Shown here in pieces: positions 45,656 through 57,331 of a stretch of DNA of 64,000 nucleotides. The notes under the pieces were generated by a model, which saw only the letters and a list, made by a program, of their open reading frames with translations, was not told the DNA's origin and did not search any database. Made by a program: the position numbers and the translations under genes. The stretch spans positions 8,912,370 through 8,976,369 of the forward strand of contig OX442416.1 of NCBI GenBank assembly GCA_949361645.1. The letters are read 5' to 3'. The stretch is from Spongilla lacustris. Lineage: Eukaryota > Porifera > Demospongiae > Spongillida > Spongillidae. The number at the start of each line of letters is the position of its first letter. Positions within the stretch are counted from its first letter, which is position 1.

Positions 45656-46480
45656 CGCTGTGCGTGGCTGTCCACTTGAATGGAGACATCTACGTACAGA
45701 AGCTAAATCTACGTACAGAAGCTAAATCTTAAGTTTACACGGCAGATTATGGTAGTCATAATGATAGGCTATCCTTTGTATATTCTGGTCTCCGTGGAAA
45801 TGTGTTCACTACAAATTCGAAACGCATGCAGTTTTGTGTTTATTCCATTCTTTGTACATGAAACATGCCAATATTTAGTTTCTTCTATTTGTTTCCAATC
45901 ACTCAGACACAAAATTAAAGTTTACACGTTTGAATATGAATGTCGAACTACCGAGGCAATTTTTAGAGCAAGTGATATATTTTAGAGACCTACACACAGA
46001 ATTCGAAAGGCACTTTTATGAACCCCACTTCAAAATCTGGGACAATGTTAATGAATTATTCATAACTATTGTCATGTTATAGCTGTGCCTGGACGTAGTA
46101 GTGGTACATGCACCAAGCAAGCACCGTCAGAAGTAAACGTAGGGCGTACGAGGCGCGCGTGCGAGCATGCACACTCTAGACTAGCTGCGATCAGACCAAC
46201 GTGCTTCTGTAAAGCGATTACCGGTAGGTACACGCGTACAACTGATGCAGTTCTCGGCTAGCGCTAGGCCTACTTCATAATACTATCGACTCGTAGAGCC
46301 ACTAGCTAGGACAACTCTAGCTTGCTATAGCTAGCGCTAGGTTTGTGTCGAGTCAGTACCAGTACGTGACGTGCGCAGTAATTAAAAGCAGATCGCGATT
46401 CGCATCGACATAGCCGGGTGAGTACGTTTTAATAACGTTCACAGATACATTTGTGATTGTGGTAGAAGGACTCTACAAAT

Positions 46481-46648
46481 ATGTGGTCGAAAGATGTAGG
46501 TACTACCGGTAGTATACCAGTCGACATAGCCAAGATGCGTGGTATTTTAAAGGCTAAACAGGGCATACTATTGCGTATCAACCACTCCTTTTCTAATATC
46601 ACCAACATAGAGGTGTCGGTGTCTAAAGGTGATGAGCGCTGTTCGTAA
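46481..46648 (+). CDS. candidate 55-residue ORF or first coding exon
   Basis: ATG at 46481 opens MWSKDVGTTGSIPVDIAKMR, then GILKAKQGILLRINHSFSNI and VSVSKGDERCS, with TAA at 46646-46648. A possible donor AAAG|GTGATG lies at 46627, in which case this is a first exon. A donor-like CCGG|GTGAGT at 46416 could end a 5' untranslated exon. I do not recognise the sequence. Composition is protein-like and not repeat-derived, but no downstream partner was found among the satellites. Confidence 0.3.
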   Translation: MWSKDVGTTGSIPVDIAKMRGILKAKQGILLRINHSFSNITNIEVSVSKGDERCS

Positions 46649-46912
46649 GGAAGACAGTCGAGCTAGCCAGTGGGTGTGGCTTTAGTAACCGTTTCGCGCG
46701 CGTAGAAGTCACTTTACAATTACCGTATACCGCTCGAGTTCCAGCTAGCTAGCTCCGGTCCTAGCCTAACCGGCCTTGTAACTGGCCTAACTAATGACCA
46801 AAACCAAATACCAGAGTGTATAATAGTTGCACTTGTTTTAATTACATGTAAAGTAAATAGCCCACGTCACGATCAAGTGATGAAGCTGAATGTTAGCATA
46901 CAACCTCCTCAC

Positions 46913-47065
46913 ACCTGACCCCTCCCTACACCACACCCCTCCCTACACCACACCCCTCCCTACACCACACCCCTCCCTACACCACACCCCTCCCTACACC
47001 ACACCCCTCCCTACACCACACCCCTCCCTACACCACACCCCTCCCTACACCACACCCCTCCCTAC
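46913..47065. repeat. CCCTCCCTACACCACAC 17-bp tandem repeat, about 9 copies
   Basis: Almost identical 17-bp units, ending in CCATCACACCCCTACC variants to about 47090. The 17-bp period rotates the reading frame and the apparent ORF is not a gene. Confidence 0.96.
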
Positions 47066-47149
47066 CATCACACCCCTACCTACTATCACACACCTATTAA
47101 TGTGTTCTCCAATAAGTTACATGCTAACAAGTTTAAGTCATTTGGTCCC

Positions 47150-49095
47150 CCCCCCCCCCTCCCCCCAACATATATATACTGCCCCAGAGTACTAGTAAAC
47201 TTAGGGGGAAAACATCACTGTCTATTGTAGAGTCCGGTGATAGTTACACAAAAGTCATTTAGCATTTACCTCCCCCCCCCCCCTCACCCAAACGTATGAC
47301 CCATGCATATTGCTATGCCCACTAAACATTACATAGTGTCCTAACAATGTCCCAGAGTAGGGGAAACTCTTCACTGTCCATTGTTTGAGTCAGGTGATAG
47401 AAGTTTTAAGTTACACAAAAGTCACTAACCCCCCCCCCCCCCCTCCCTCAAACATATGACCCATGCATATTGCTATGGCCATTAAGCATTACATACTGTC
47501 CTAACAATGTCCCAGAGTAGAGGAAACACTTCACTGTCCATTGTTTGAGTCAGGTGATAGAAATTTTAAGTTACACAAAAGTCTCTAACCCCCCCCCCCC
47601 CCTTCCCCAAACATATAAACATATGACCCATGCATATTGCTATGGCCACTAAACATTACATACTGTCCTAACAATGTCCCAGAGTAGGGGAAACACTTCA
47701 CTGTCCATTGTTTGAGTCAGGTGATAGAAATTTTAAGTTACACAAAAGTCACTAACCCCCCCCCCCCCCCCAAACATATAAACATATGACCCATGCATAT
47801 TGCTATGGCCACTAAACTATACATACTGTCCTAACAATGTCCCAGAGTAGGGGAAACACTTCACTGTCCATTGTTTGAGTCAGGTGATAGAAATTTTAAG
47901 TTACACAAAAGTCACTAACCCCCCCCCCCCCCCCTCCCCCAAACATATAAACATATGACCCATGCATATTGCTATGGCCACTAAACATTACATACTGTCC
48001 TAACAATGTCCCAGAGTAGGGGAAACACTTCACTGTCCATTGTTTGAGTCAGGTGATAGAAATTTTAAGTTACACAAAAGTCTCTAACCCCCCCCCCCCC
48101 TCCCCCAAACATATAAACATATGACCCATGCATATTGCTATGGCCACTAAACATTACATACTGTCCTAACAATGTCCCAGAGTAGGGGAAACACTTCACT
48201 GTCCATTGTTTGAGTCAGGTGATAGAAATTTTAAGTTACACAAAAGTCACTAACCCCCCCCCCTCCCCCAAACATATAAACATATGACCCATGCATATTG
48301 CTATGGCCACTAAACATTACATACTGTCCTAACAATGTCCCAGAGTAGGGGAAACACTTCACTATCCATTGTTTGAGTCAGGTGATAGAAATTTTAAGTT
48401 ACACAAAGTCACTAACCTCCCCCCCCCCCCCCCCCCCCCCAAACATATGACCCATGCATATTGCTATGGCCGCTAAACATTACATACTGTCCTAACAATG
48501 TCCCAGAGTAGGGGAAACACTTCACTGTCCATTGTTTGAGTCAGGTGATAGAAATTTTAAGTTACACAAAAGTCTCTAACCCCCCCCCCCCCCTCCCCCA
48601 AACATATAAACATATGACCCATGCATATTGCTATGGCCACTAAACATTACATACTGTCCTAACAATGTCCCAGAGTAGGGGAAACACTTCACTGTCCATT
48701 GTTTGAGTCAGGTGATAGGTTACACAAGTCACTAACCCCCCCCCCCCCCCCCTCCCCCAAACATGTAAACATATGACCCATGCATATTGCTATGGCCACT
48801 AAACATTACATACTGTCCTAACAATGTTCCAGAGTAGGGGAAACACTTCACTGTCCATTGTTTGAGTCAGGTGATAGAAATTTTAAGTTACACAAAAGTC
48901 ACTAACCCCCCCCCCCCTCCCCCAAACATATGACCCATGCATATTGCTATGGCCACTAAACATTACATACTGTCCTAACAATGTCCCAGAGTAGGGGAAA
49001 CATTTCACTGTCCATTGTTTGAGTCAGGTGATAGAAATTTTGAGTTACACAAAAGTCACTAACTCCCCCCCCCCTCCCCCAAACATATGACCCAT
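47150..49095. repeat. approximately 165-bp satellite, about 12 copies, each with a poly-C tract
   Basis: Each unit has CATATGACCCATGCATATTG, CTATGGCCACTAAACATTAC, ATACTGTCCTAACAATGTCC, CAGAGTAGGGGAAACACTTC, ACTGTCCATTGTTTGAGTCA and TTACACAAAAGTCACTAACC, followed by 9 to about 22 C, then CTCCCCCAAACATATAAA. The C run changes length from unit to unit while the rest is highly conserved. Non-coding. Confidence 0.97.
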
Positions 49096-49497
49096 GCACT
49101 TGTTTAGGTGCTTTTCAAAAGTTTCCATATTGAATAATATAACCATGTCAAATACAATAAGTGTGAATACACGTAAATCACAAGAAGGCATAAGAATCCA
49201 ACTACACTTATCAGGATACTGAGTTTCACACAATGCACACACTAATGAATATAGCTTCTAATGACAGCTACATAGGAAAATGTTGGCATATTGGATGGAG
49301 GATGATCTGTTGAATGGGAGGAGAGAGAGAGGATAATACAACACGCACATTGTCAATGGATTGGTTCTCAGTGGCATATGTACCTCTCCATTGTCCCTGC
49401 CTCCACCACATTTTGCAGCTTTGCAGGCGTACCATAATGTGCAGATGATGGAAGGTAGTCAGGGACCATCAAGGTTCTGCACGACCACATTAAAGAT

Positions 49498-50160
49498 GGG
49501 TAATTATGGAGGACACACATGTATCGGCATGGTACTCTATCGGCTGGCATAGGTAGCTCAAGCAGGCCATTACAGCAAGCTTCTCTTCATATTTATTTAT
49601 CCTATATATGTAGCCAAATACGAACTCTGCATCTTACATCAGATAAGGTACAGCTGCAACACACCTACACAACCATATGTGTACATAAGTAAACAATAGG
49701 AAAGCATGTTTGGGGAGGGGAGGAAAGGAAGGTTGGTGTCACTGTATGTAGGGAAGAAGGGTGGTGTGTGGAAGGGAGACAGTGTGTGGGGTGGGGAGAA
49801 GAACCATATTTTGAATCAGATAAAAGCACTGTACAAGTAAGGAGCAGCTGTAAATCAAATAAATAACCACATGTGTACATAGGTAGGTTGTGCACAATAT
49901 GAATATGATATTAACATCACCAGGCCAAGGAAAACATTTCCTTACTACACTGTACATGTACTGTCTCTAAGTCTTTGACCAAAATCCTAGGCTATATTAT
50001 AGCTGTAAGGTCAGTTAGCAATGTGGGAAATAGTAGTTAGTGTGCCAAGTGTTAAGATACATGTACAGTGTATATGACCAGATCAATGTGTGTGTGTGTG
50101 TGTGTGTGTGTGCATAAGTGTGTGTGTGCATAAGTGTGTGTGTGTGTGCTCAGGTATGTT
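49498..50160. repeat. segmental duplication, copy 1
   Basis: GTAATTATGGAGGACACACATG, GCATGGTACTCTATCGGCTG, CTCAAGCAGGCCATTACAGC, CAGCTGCAACACACCTACAC, a GGAAGGTTGGTG block and AAGGTCAGTTAGCAATGTGG occur in the same order at 54815-55440. GT repeats close both copies. Non-coding. Confidence 0.88.
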
Positions 50161-50899
50161 AAGACTGCCTACACCCATACAGCAAGCGGAACAGCTCATA
50201 CAATTGGAACAGTTTGCAAATATAAAAGTTGTACTAAATTGATCAATTTCATGTGTTTGTTTGTGCCATGATTAATATCAATTGTATTGTAATCAATTTC
50301 AATTATTGGTTTCCATAGAAACATATAACCGGTGGCGCTCTGAGGTGATATCCTAATGAATTAAATTCATACTTTAAATAAAAAAACGCATGATTACAAG
50401 ACGTTTTAAAGACCTGAAATATATCCTGGAATGAGTAGATATGTGACACATAACCTGAAACGCTGGGCAGAAGTGGAGTAGTTCTAATCTACGCAAGTTA
50501 CAAGCAAAAAACCAGTGTATTTAAGACTAAATTTTTTAAAAATCAAATTTCATGAGCTTACTATACGTAACACAAATGGTTAATCATTTCTGGCCTAGTG
50601 AAGCTGTGTTACGTCATCATTCTATTACTTCATGACTTAATAATAATATGCGAAATAAATAACCACATCGCCTGGGAAAATGTTTAACATTATTAGTGCA
50701 TCCCGTGCGGCCGTTTGCGACATTGTTGATGACGTAATACATTTGCAACCAATGAAATACGTGCGCGCTAACTATGCAGTCGCAGGATCAACTGTTAGGA
50801 AAGTAAGCGGCATGCAGGTTTACATGGTGTAATAATAGTGCAATTGATAATTTTCTATTGCGGATTCAGCTATAGAGCTACCATCAGTTCACCGGCAGC

Positions 50900-51475
50900 T
50901 TTTGCCAAGGTACTACACATTGTTTTGCAGCTAACTCTATCTTCAAACATGCTCATTTTACTTTCTTATATACTTGAAGTTTGTAGTCCCCACATCTTAA
51001 CGTATACCAGCTTCAGCAAGTTTCGATACCAGTTCACAGCTTCTGCTATAAAGGTACTTGTATGCACCTCAATTCAAAACGTATACGTGCGCTCATGAAG
51101 TTTTCTTTCTAGTCTCCACATCAAGGTAACGTACCAGCTTTACCAAGTTTCAATACCTGTTCAAACTTTTGTTAAAGGTAATTACAGTATGCTCTTCAAT
51201 TCGCTACTTGAATTGGATACGTACGCTCATTTACGTTTCTAGTTTCCACATCAACGTAACGTACCAGCTTGCAAGTTGCGATACCAGTTCACAGATTTTA
51301 ATTTGCTAAAGGTACTTGTATGCACTTCAATTCGCTACACGTACGCTCATCTTTGCTTCTTTCATGAAGTTTCTAGTCTCCACCTCTACGTACGTATACC
51401 AGCTTCAGCAAGTTTCGACACCAGTTCATATGCATTTCGCTTCGTATACGCTCATTTTTGTTCGTCTAAGCAGTT
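50900..51475. repeat. diverged approximately 125-bp tandem repeat, 4-5 units
   Basis: Units repeat CAGCTTCAGCAAGTTTCGAT, ACCAGTTCACAG, GGTACTTGTATGCACTTCAA, TTCGCTAC, ACGTACGCTCAT and TTTCTAGTCTCCACATCAA. Each unit has a TTTCTAG that looks like a splice acceptor and an AAAGGTACTTG that looks like a donor, so tandemly duplicated exons are possible, but the frames do not agree between units. Confidence 0.75.
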
Positions 51476-51809
51476 AGCTGCTATCGTAAACGACATCAAC
51501 ATAGGTACACACAAGAACTGGCTCCAAGTAAGTAAGTAAATTTATGTACACAAACATACACAATGTACATGGTGGTGTCCAGAGTGAAAGTGTGTATGCA
51601 TTACACGTGTGTGTATATACATGTACATGTACAATCTTGTCTGTGTGGTATACAGGTGCACGTGTGTGCATGGTGGTGTATGGGAAATAGTGTAAAATGT
51701 GTATGTGGAGATGGAAGTGCATGTAAATGTTGTATGCGAAGATGTAAACGCGAGTGCATTGCGTGTGTATGTGTATGTGTAGGGTATAAATGTTATGTGC
51801 TTTGCAGAA

Positions 51810-52006
51810 TGACGGACGCAATCAACTGCTGCTATGCCAGAACAGCCGTTAGATCCATAGCGCAGAAGCTGTATATGGGAATGGAGGGTGTGAAAACACT
51901 TTCTACACAATCTATGGCACAGCTAGTTGTAGTGTACAATGCACTGTTAAAAAACAACCCAGCTATGCACCTACAAAACCAGAAAAATTCCACTATGACA
52001 GGATGA
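51810..52006 (+). CDS. candidate exon with a 65-residue open frame
   Basis: After a possible acceptor TTTGCAG, ATG at 51810 gives MTDAINCCYARTAVRSIAQK, LYMGMEGVKTLSTQSMAQLV and VVYNALLKNNPAMHLQNQKN, then a TGA. The helical composition (SMAQLVVVYNALLKNNP) is unlike the repeats around it. Upstream at 51480-51529 another protein-like stretch, LAAIVNDINIGTHKNWLQ, ends at a GTAAGT donor, but its phase does not match this frame. Unknown function. Confidence 0.3.
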
Positions 52007-52239
52007 AGTTGCAACCTTCAGATGGACATACGCACCAAACTTTACTGTTTACTATTATTTGTTATCTCCCATTCCCTAAACTGTCTGATCCTTGTACCTC
52101 CTTCCTCACTCGAAGTGTGCAACCATGTATATACACCATCAACTCTTTAATTAGATTTCATGCAGAATACGTGAACAAGTGTAAAGTTATAATATACGGG
52201 CTGTGCTGAATAACACCAATGTTGATATTCACAACCCAA

Positions 52240-53545
52240 ACTACACTCCCCTCGTACACCCATACTACACTCCCCTTATACACCCACACTACACTCTCCT
52301 CGTACACCCGCACTACACTCCCCTAGTACACCCACACTACACTCCCCTCGTACACCCACACTACACTCCCCTCGTACACCCACACTACACTCCCCTCGTA
52401 CCCACACTACACTCCCCTCGTAAACCCACACTACACTCCCATTGTACACTCACACTACACTCCCCTCGTACACCCACACTACACTCCCCTCGTACACCCA
52501 CACTACACTCCCCTCGTACACCCACACTACACTCCACTCATATACCCACACTACACTCCCCTCGTACACCCACACTACACTCCCCTCGTACGCCCACACT
52601 ACACTCCCCTCGTACACTCCACTCATACACCCACACTACACTCCCCTCGTACACCCACACTACACTCCCCTCGTACGCCCACACTACACTCCCCTCGTAC
52701 ACCCACACTACACTCCCCTTGTACACCCACAGGCCACACTACACTCCCCTTGTACACACACAGGCCACACTACACTCCCCTCATACACCCACACTACACT
52801 CCCCTCGTACACCCACACTACACTCCCCTCGTACGCACTACACTACACTCCCCTCGTAAACCCACACTACACTCCCCTCGTAAACCCACACTACACTCCC
52901 CTCGTAAACCCAAACCCACACTACACTCCCATCGTACACCCACACTACACTCGCACACACACATTACACTCCCCTCATGCACCCACACTACACTCCCCTC
53001 ATATACCCACACTACACTCCCCTCGTACACCCACACTACACTCCCATCATACACCCACACTACACTCCCCTCGTACACCCACACTACACTCCCCTCGTAC
53101 ACCCACAATACACTCCCCTCGTACACCCACACTACACTCCCCTCGTACACCCACACTACACTCCCCTCATACACCCACACTACACTCCCCTCGTACACCC
53201 ACACTCCCCTCTACTCGTACACCCACACTACACTCCCCTCGTACACCCACACTACACTCCCCTCGTACACCCACACTACACTCCCCTTGTACACCCACAC
53301 TACAGTCCCCTCGTACACCCACACTACACTCCCCTCGTACACCCACACTACACTCCCCTCGTACACCCACACTACACTCCCCTCGTACACCCACACTACA
53401 CTCCCCTCGTACAGCCACACTACACTCCCCTCGTACACCCACACTACACTCCCCTCGTACACCCACACTACACTTCGCTAGTACACCCACACTACACTCC
53501 CCTCGTACACCCACACTACACTCCCCTCGTACAGCCACACTACCT
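52240..53545. repeat. 24-bp minisatellite, about 54 copies
   Basis: The unit is CACCCACACTACACTCCCCT followed by CGTA. Variants are single substitutions, and a few units are shortened (CGTACACTCC at 52610) or expanded (ACAGGCCACACT at 52730). As 24 is a multiple of three, most frames on both strands stay open, which gives ORFs up to 431 residues such as YTHTTLPS or HYTPLVHP repeats. I regard them as non-coding because several frames are equally open and no start context stands out. Confidence 0.96.
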
Positions 53546-54489
53546 TATATAACACACACCTACAATGAGTGCACTACACATGTGACTCACCATTATGTCG
53601 CTTTTTGCAGGCCAGGTACTGTTAGGGTAGGGTCAGGTCTGATCTGTGTAAAATGGGAGTGGGTAGAAGGTTATGTGCATACATTTGTATGTAAAATCGG
53701 ATGTATGCATACATTCCATTACTTACATGACAAATAGCACTTGATAAGATGACTGAGAATTTGATATCTGCAATGACGGAGGTAGTAACACCTCCTGGTG
53801 AGAGAGAAGCTTCAAATATATAGTTGTGTTGATAGCGCATAGTTAACTTAGATATAAACAGCGTGCAAATGTATTGCCTCCCAAAAACTCAGTTCGTACC
53901 ATTGCTGCTTTTAATCAAATATCCAAATTCCATCTCCATGACGACAGAACAATATGAAACAAAAAAAGTACAACCAACCTTATCAAGCTCTGATTGATAG
54001 CACGACGCTTCGATCCAACTTTTCTCTTCGTTTCCATTTGATGCGCATCTTATCGGACAGCAGGTATGTTAATATACACAAAACAATGTTAGCAAAACCG
54101 ATCGTGATAGTATAGTCGTCCGGATCTGCTTAGCAGAACTATAAATTCTTGACCAATAGAAGCGACATGGGTACCGTCACATGAACACATCGATCGACGC
54201 TACAAGAAGTACGTAAACCGAGAGATTGAGTTCAAATACCACAATCGGCATAGCAGATCGCCTTTCTCACTTACATGGGGAGTCTTATACATCAGATCGA
54301 TTGTACACGCCGTTTTTGATGAAGGCGCATGCATGCCGACATTCAAAATCATCCGGGGTTATAAATATCACGCATGCGCCCAATGTGTTGCTATAGACTA
54401 CAATTCGGCGTGCGCTAAACATATGTCGAAAACGTGTCGTAAACATTATAACATAAATACATAGGTGTAGCTAGTCTTAACATACCTGA

Positions 54490-54600
54490 GTGTGTGTGTG
54501 CATAAGTGTGTGTGCATAAGTGTGTGTGTGTGTGTGTGTGTGTGCATAAGTGTGTGTGCATAAGTGTGTGTGTGTGTGTGTGTGTGTGCATAAGTGTGTA
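54490..54600. repeat. GTGTGTGCATAA compound microsatellite
   Basis: GT runs interrupted by GCATAA six times. The same GCATAAGTGTGTGT pattern is at 50090-50155, part of the duplicated segment family. Confidence 0.92.
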
Positions 54601-54814
54601 GAATGTGTGGACTGATGGATAAATGGCATTAACTACACAATGACCACACAACTACATGTAGCAGTAAAGTTAACAAACCATACATGCTGTCTCAGTGGAA
54701 GACTTACATGTAACTACCTGTACAAGGGTACCTTAGAACATTATTTTCATTAACCCTGTACACTCTCAATTTACGACCATTCAGTATGACCACAATAAAG
54801 ACGGAAGGTTATAC

Positions 54815-55030
54815 GTAATTATGGAGGACACACATGTATTGGCATGGTACTCTATCTGCTGACATGGTTAGTTCAAGCAGGCCATTACAGCTATATCAGA
54901 TAAAGCTACAGCTGCAACACACTTACACAACTACATGTGTAAATAAGTAAACAATACGGAAGCCCTTCCCTCAAGTGTGGGGGGAAGGAGGGGAAGGAAA
55001 GGAAGTTGGTGCATCTAGGGAAGAGGGGGT

Positions 55031-55066
<36 letters not shown>

Positions 55067-55440
55067 GGAGACAGTGTAAGAAGGGTAGTGTATGTGAAAG
55101 GGAGACAGTGTAAGAAGGGTAGTGTGTGTGAAAGGGAGACAGTGTAAGAAGGGTAGTGTGTGGGGTTGTAGGGAGAACTATATCTTGAACAGATAAAAGC
55201 AGGGCAGCTGTTAAAACAACAACCACATGTATACATAGGTAGGTGCACAATATGAATATGATATTAACAGGCGTCCATTCCTTCTTGTGCTGGCTACATT
55301 TATAGCTGTAAGGTCAGTTAACAATGTGGGAAATAAGAGTTAGTGTGCCAAGTGTTACGATACAAGCTCAATGTGTGTGCATAAGTGCATGTGCATGTTG
55401 ACAAGTGTGTGTGTGTGTGTGTGTGTGTGTGGACTGATGG
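54815..55440. repeat. segmental duplication, copy 2
   Basis: Matches 49498-50160 in order and orientation with substitutions and indels. It has acquired three copies of an approximately 36-bp unit, GTGAAAGGGAGACAGTGTAAG plus GAAGGGTAGTGTGT (55060-55165), where copy 1 has a single one. Confidence 0.88.
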
Positions 55441-55739
55441 ATAAAAGGGGACCACACAACTGTAGCTATCAAGTTAAATGCTGTCAAAGTCCTTAGAACA
55501 TTATTTTCATTAAACTTCTACACTCTCAACGTACAACCACACACATGGAGTAAATTCAAACTGAAACATTCACTGAACACTTTCAACCACCACATTGCAG
55601 TACATGATAACACTATACCATAAGGTCAGTTAACCCTGTAGAGTGCATGTGAATAGGCAGGATGCATAACATAACACCACACATGACCAAGTCCCTAACG
55701 ACTGTGTTGGAGATAATTTGTAAGGCTTCTTTAGAACCA

Positions 55740-57085
55740 CACTCACATGACTGTTTCTCTCTGCTACATGCCTTAACCCCTGAAACTCTTATAAAAGCAC
55801 ACCACACTCACAGGACTGTTTATCTCGGCTACATGCCTTAACCCCTGACACTCTTATAAAAGCACACCACACTCACAGGACTGTTTCTCTCGGCTACATG
55901 CCCTAACCCCTGACACTCTTATAAAAGCACACCACACTCACAGGACTGTTTATCTCGGCTACATGCCCTAACCCCTGACACTCTTATAAAGCACACCACA
56001 CTCACAGGACTGTTTCTCTCGGCTACATGCCTTAACCCCTGACACTCTTATAAAAGCACACCACACTCGCCAGGACTGTTTCTCTCGGCTACATGCCTTA
56101 ACCCCTGACACTCTTATAAAAGCACACCACACTCACAGGACTGTTTCTCTCGGCTACATGCCTAACCCCTGACACTCTTATAAAAGCACACCACACTCAC
56201 AGGACTGTTTCTCTCGGCTACATGCCTTAACCCCTGACACTCTTATAAAAGCACACCACACTTACAGGACTGTTTCTCTCGGCTACATGCCTTAACCCCT
56301 GACACTCTTATAAAAGCACACCACACTTACAGGACTGTTTCTCTCGGCTACATGCCTTAAGCCCCTGACACTCTTATAAAAGCACACCACACTCACAGGA
56401 CTGTTTCTCTCGGCTACATGCCTTAACCCCTGACACTCTTATAAAAGCACACCACACTTACAGGACTGTTTCTCTCGGCTACATGCCTTAACCCTGTTAT
56501 AAAAGCACACCACACTCACAGGACTGTTTCTCTCGGCTACATGCCATAACCCCTGACACTGTTAAACAAGCACACCACTCACACGACTGTTTCTCTCGGC
56601 TACATGCCTTAACCCCTGACACTGTTAAACAAGCACACCACTCACACGACTGTTTCTCTCGGCTACATGCCTTAACCCCTGACACACTCACTGGGCTGTT
56701 TCTCTCGGCTATGTCGTTTAACCCCTGACACTCTTAACACAACCACTGGGCTGCTTCTTAACCCTTGACACTCTTAACACACACTGGGCTGTTTCTCTCG
56801 GCTATGTCGTTTAACCCCCAACACTATTAACACACACACTGGGCTGTTTCTCTCGGCTATGTACTTTAACCCTTGACACTCTTAACACACCCACAAGGCT
56901 GTTTCATTCGGCTATGTGCCTTAACCCCTGACACTCTTACAAAGACCACACCCACAGGACTTTTTTTGCCGCTAGGTTGATTAACCCTTCGAACTCTTAC
57001 AAAGACCACACCCACAGGGCTATTTTGCCGTTAAGTTGATTAACCCTTCACACTCTTAATACAAAGAACACACGCACAGGCCCCT
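55740..57085. repeat. 65-bp minisatellite with a TATAAAAG motif, about 19 copies
   Basis: Unit: CTCACAGGACTGTTTCTCTC, GGCTACATGCCTTAACCCCT, GACACTCTTATAAAAGCACA and CCACA. About the first 13 units are highly similar. From 56500 they lose the TATAAAAG part (GTTAAACAAG, CTTAACACAC) and become shorter and more diverged up to 57085. Non-coding. Confidence 0.95.
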
Positions 57086-57331
57086 TTTTATGGTTGAGTT
57101 GCTTAAAACTTTCTTGCAAAAGCTAGTTGGGCTTGCGCGACCTTCGCATTTTGGCGGAACGTGGTACCTGGAACGTTTCCACTAAACGCGAAGGTCGGGC
57201 TATGTAAACTCCGCACTTGCGCAATGTAAGCCACACCAACACGACAAATTGCTTTTAGAGCATCCTTGCAAGCTAAGCAACACACATTCACTTCACAACT
57301 TACGGAAGGTTCTAAATGTTTAGTAGCACTA

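Noticed and set aside
46890..47195. 101-residue Pro/Thr-rich protein
   Set aside because: Translation of a 17-bp tandem repeat; the frame rotates and has no conserved features.
52442..53737. 431-residue repeat protein
   Set aside because: It is an effect of a 24-bp minisatellite; several frames on both strands are equally open and there is no signal peptide or unique domain.
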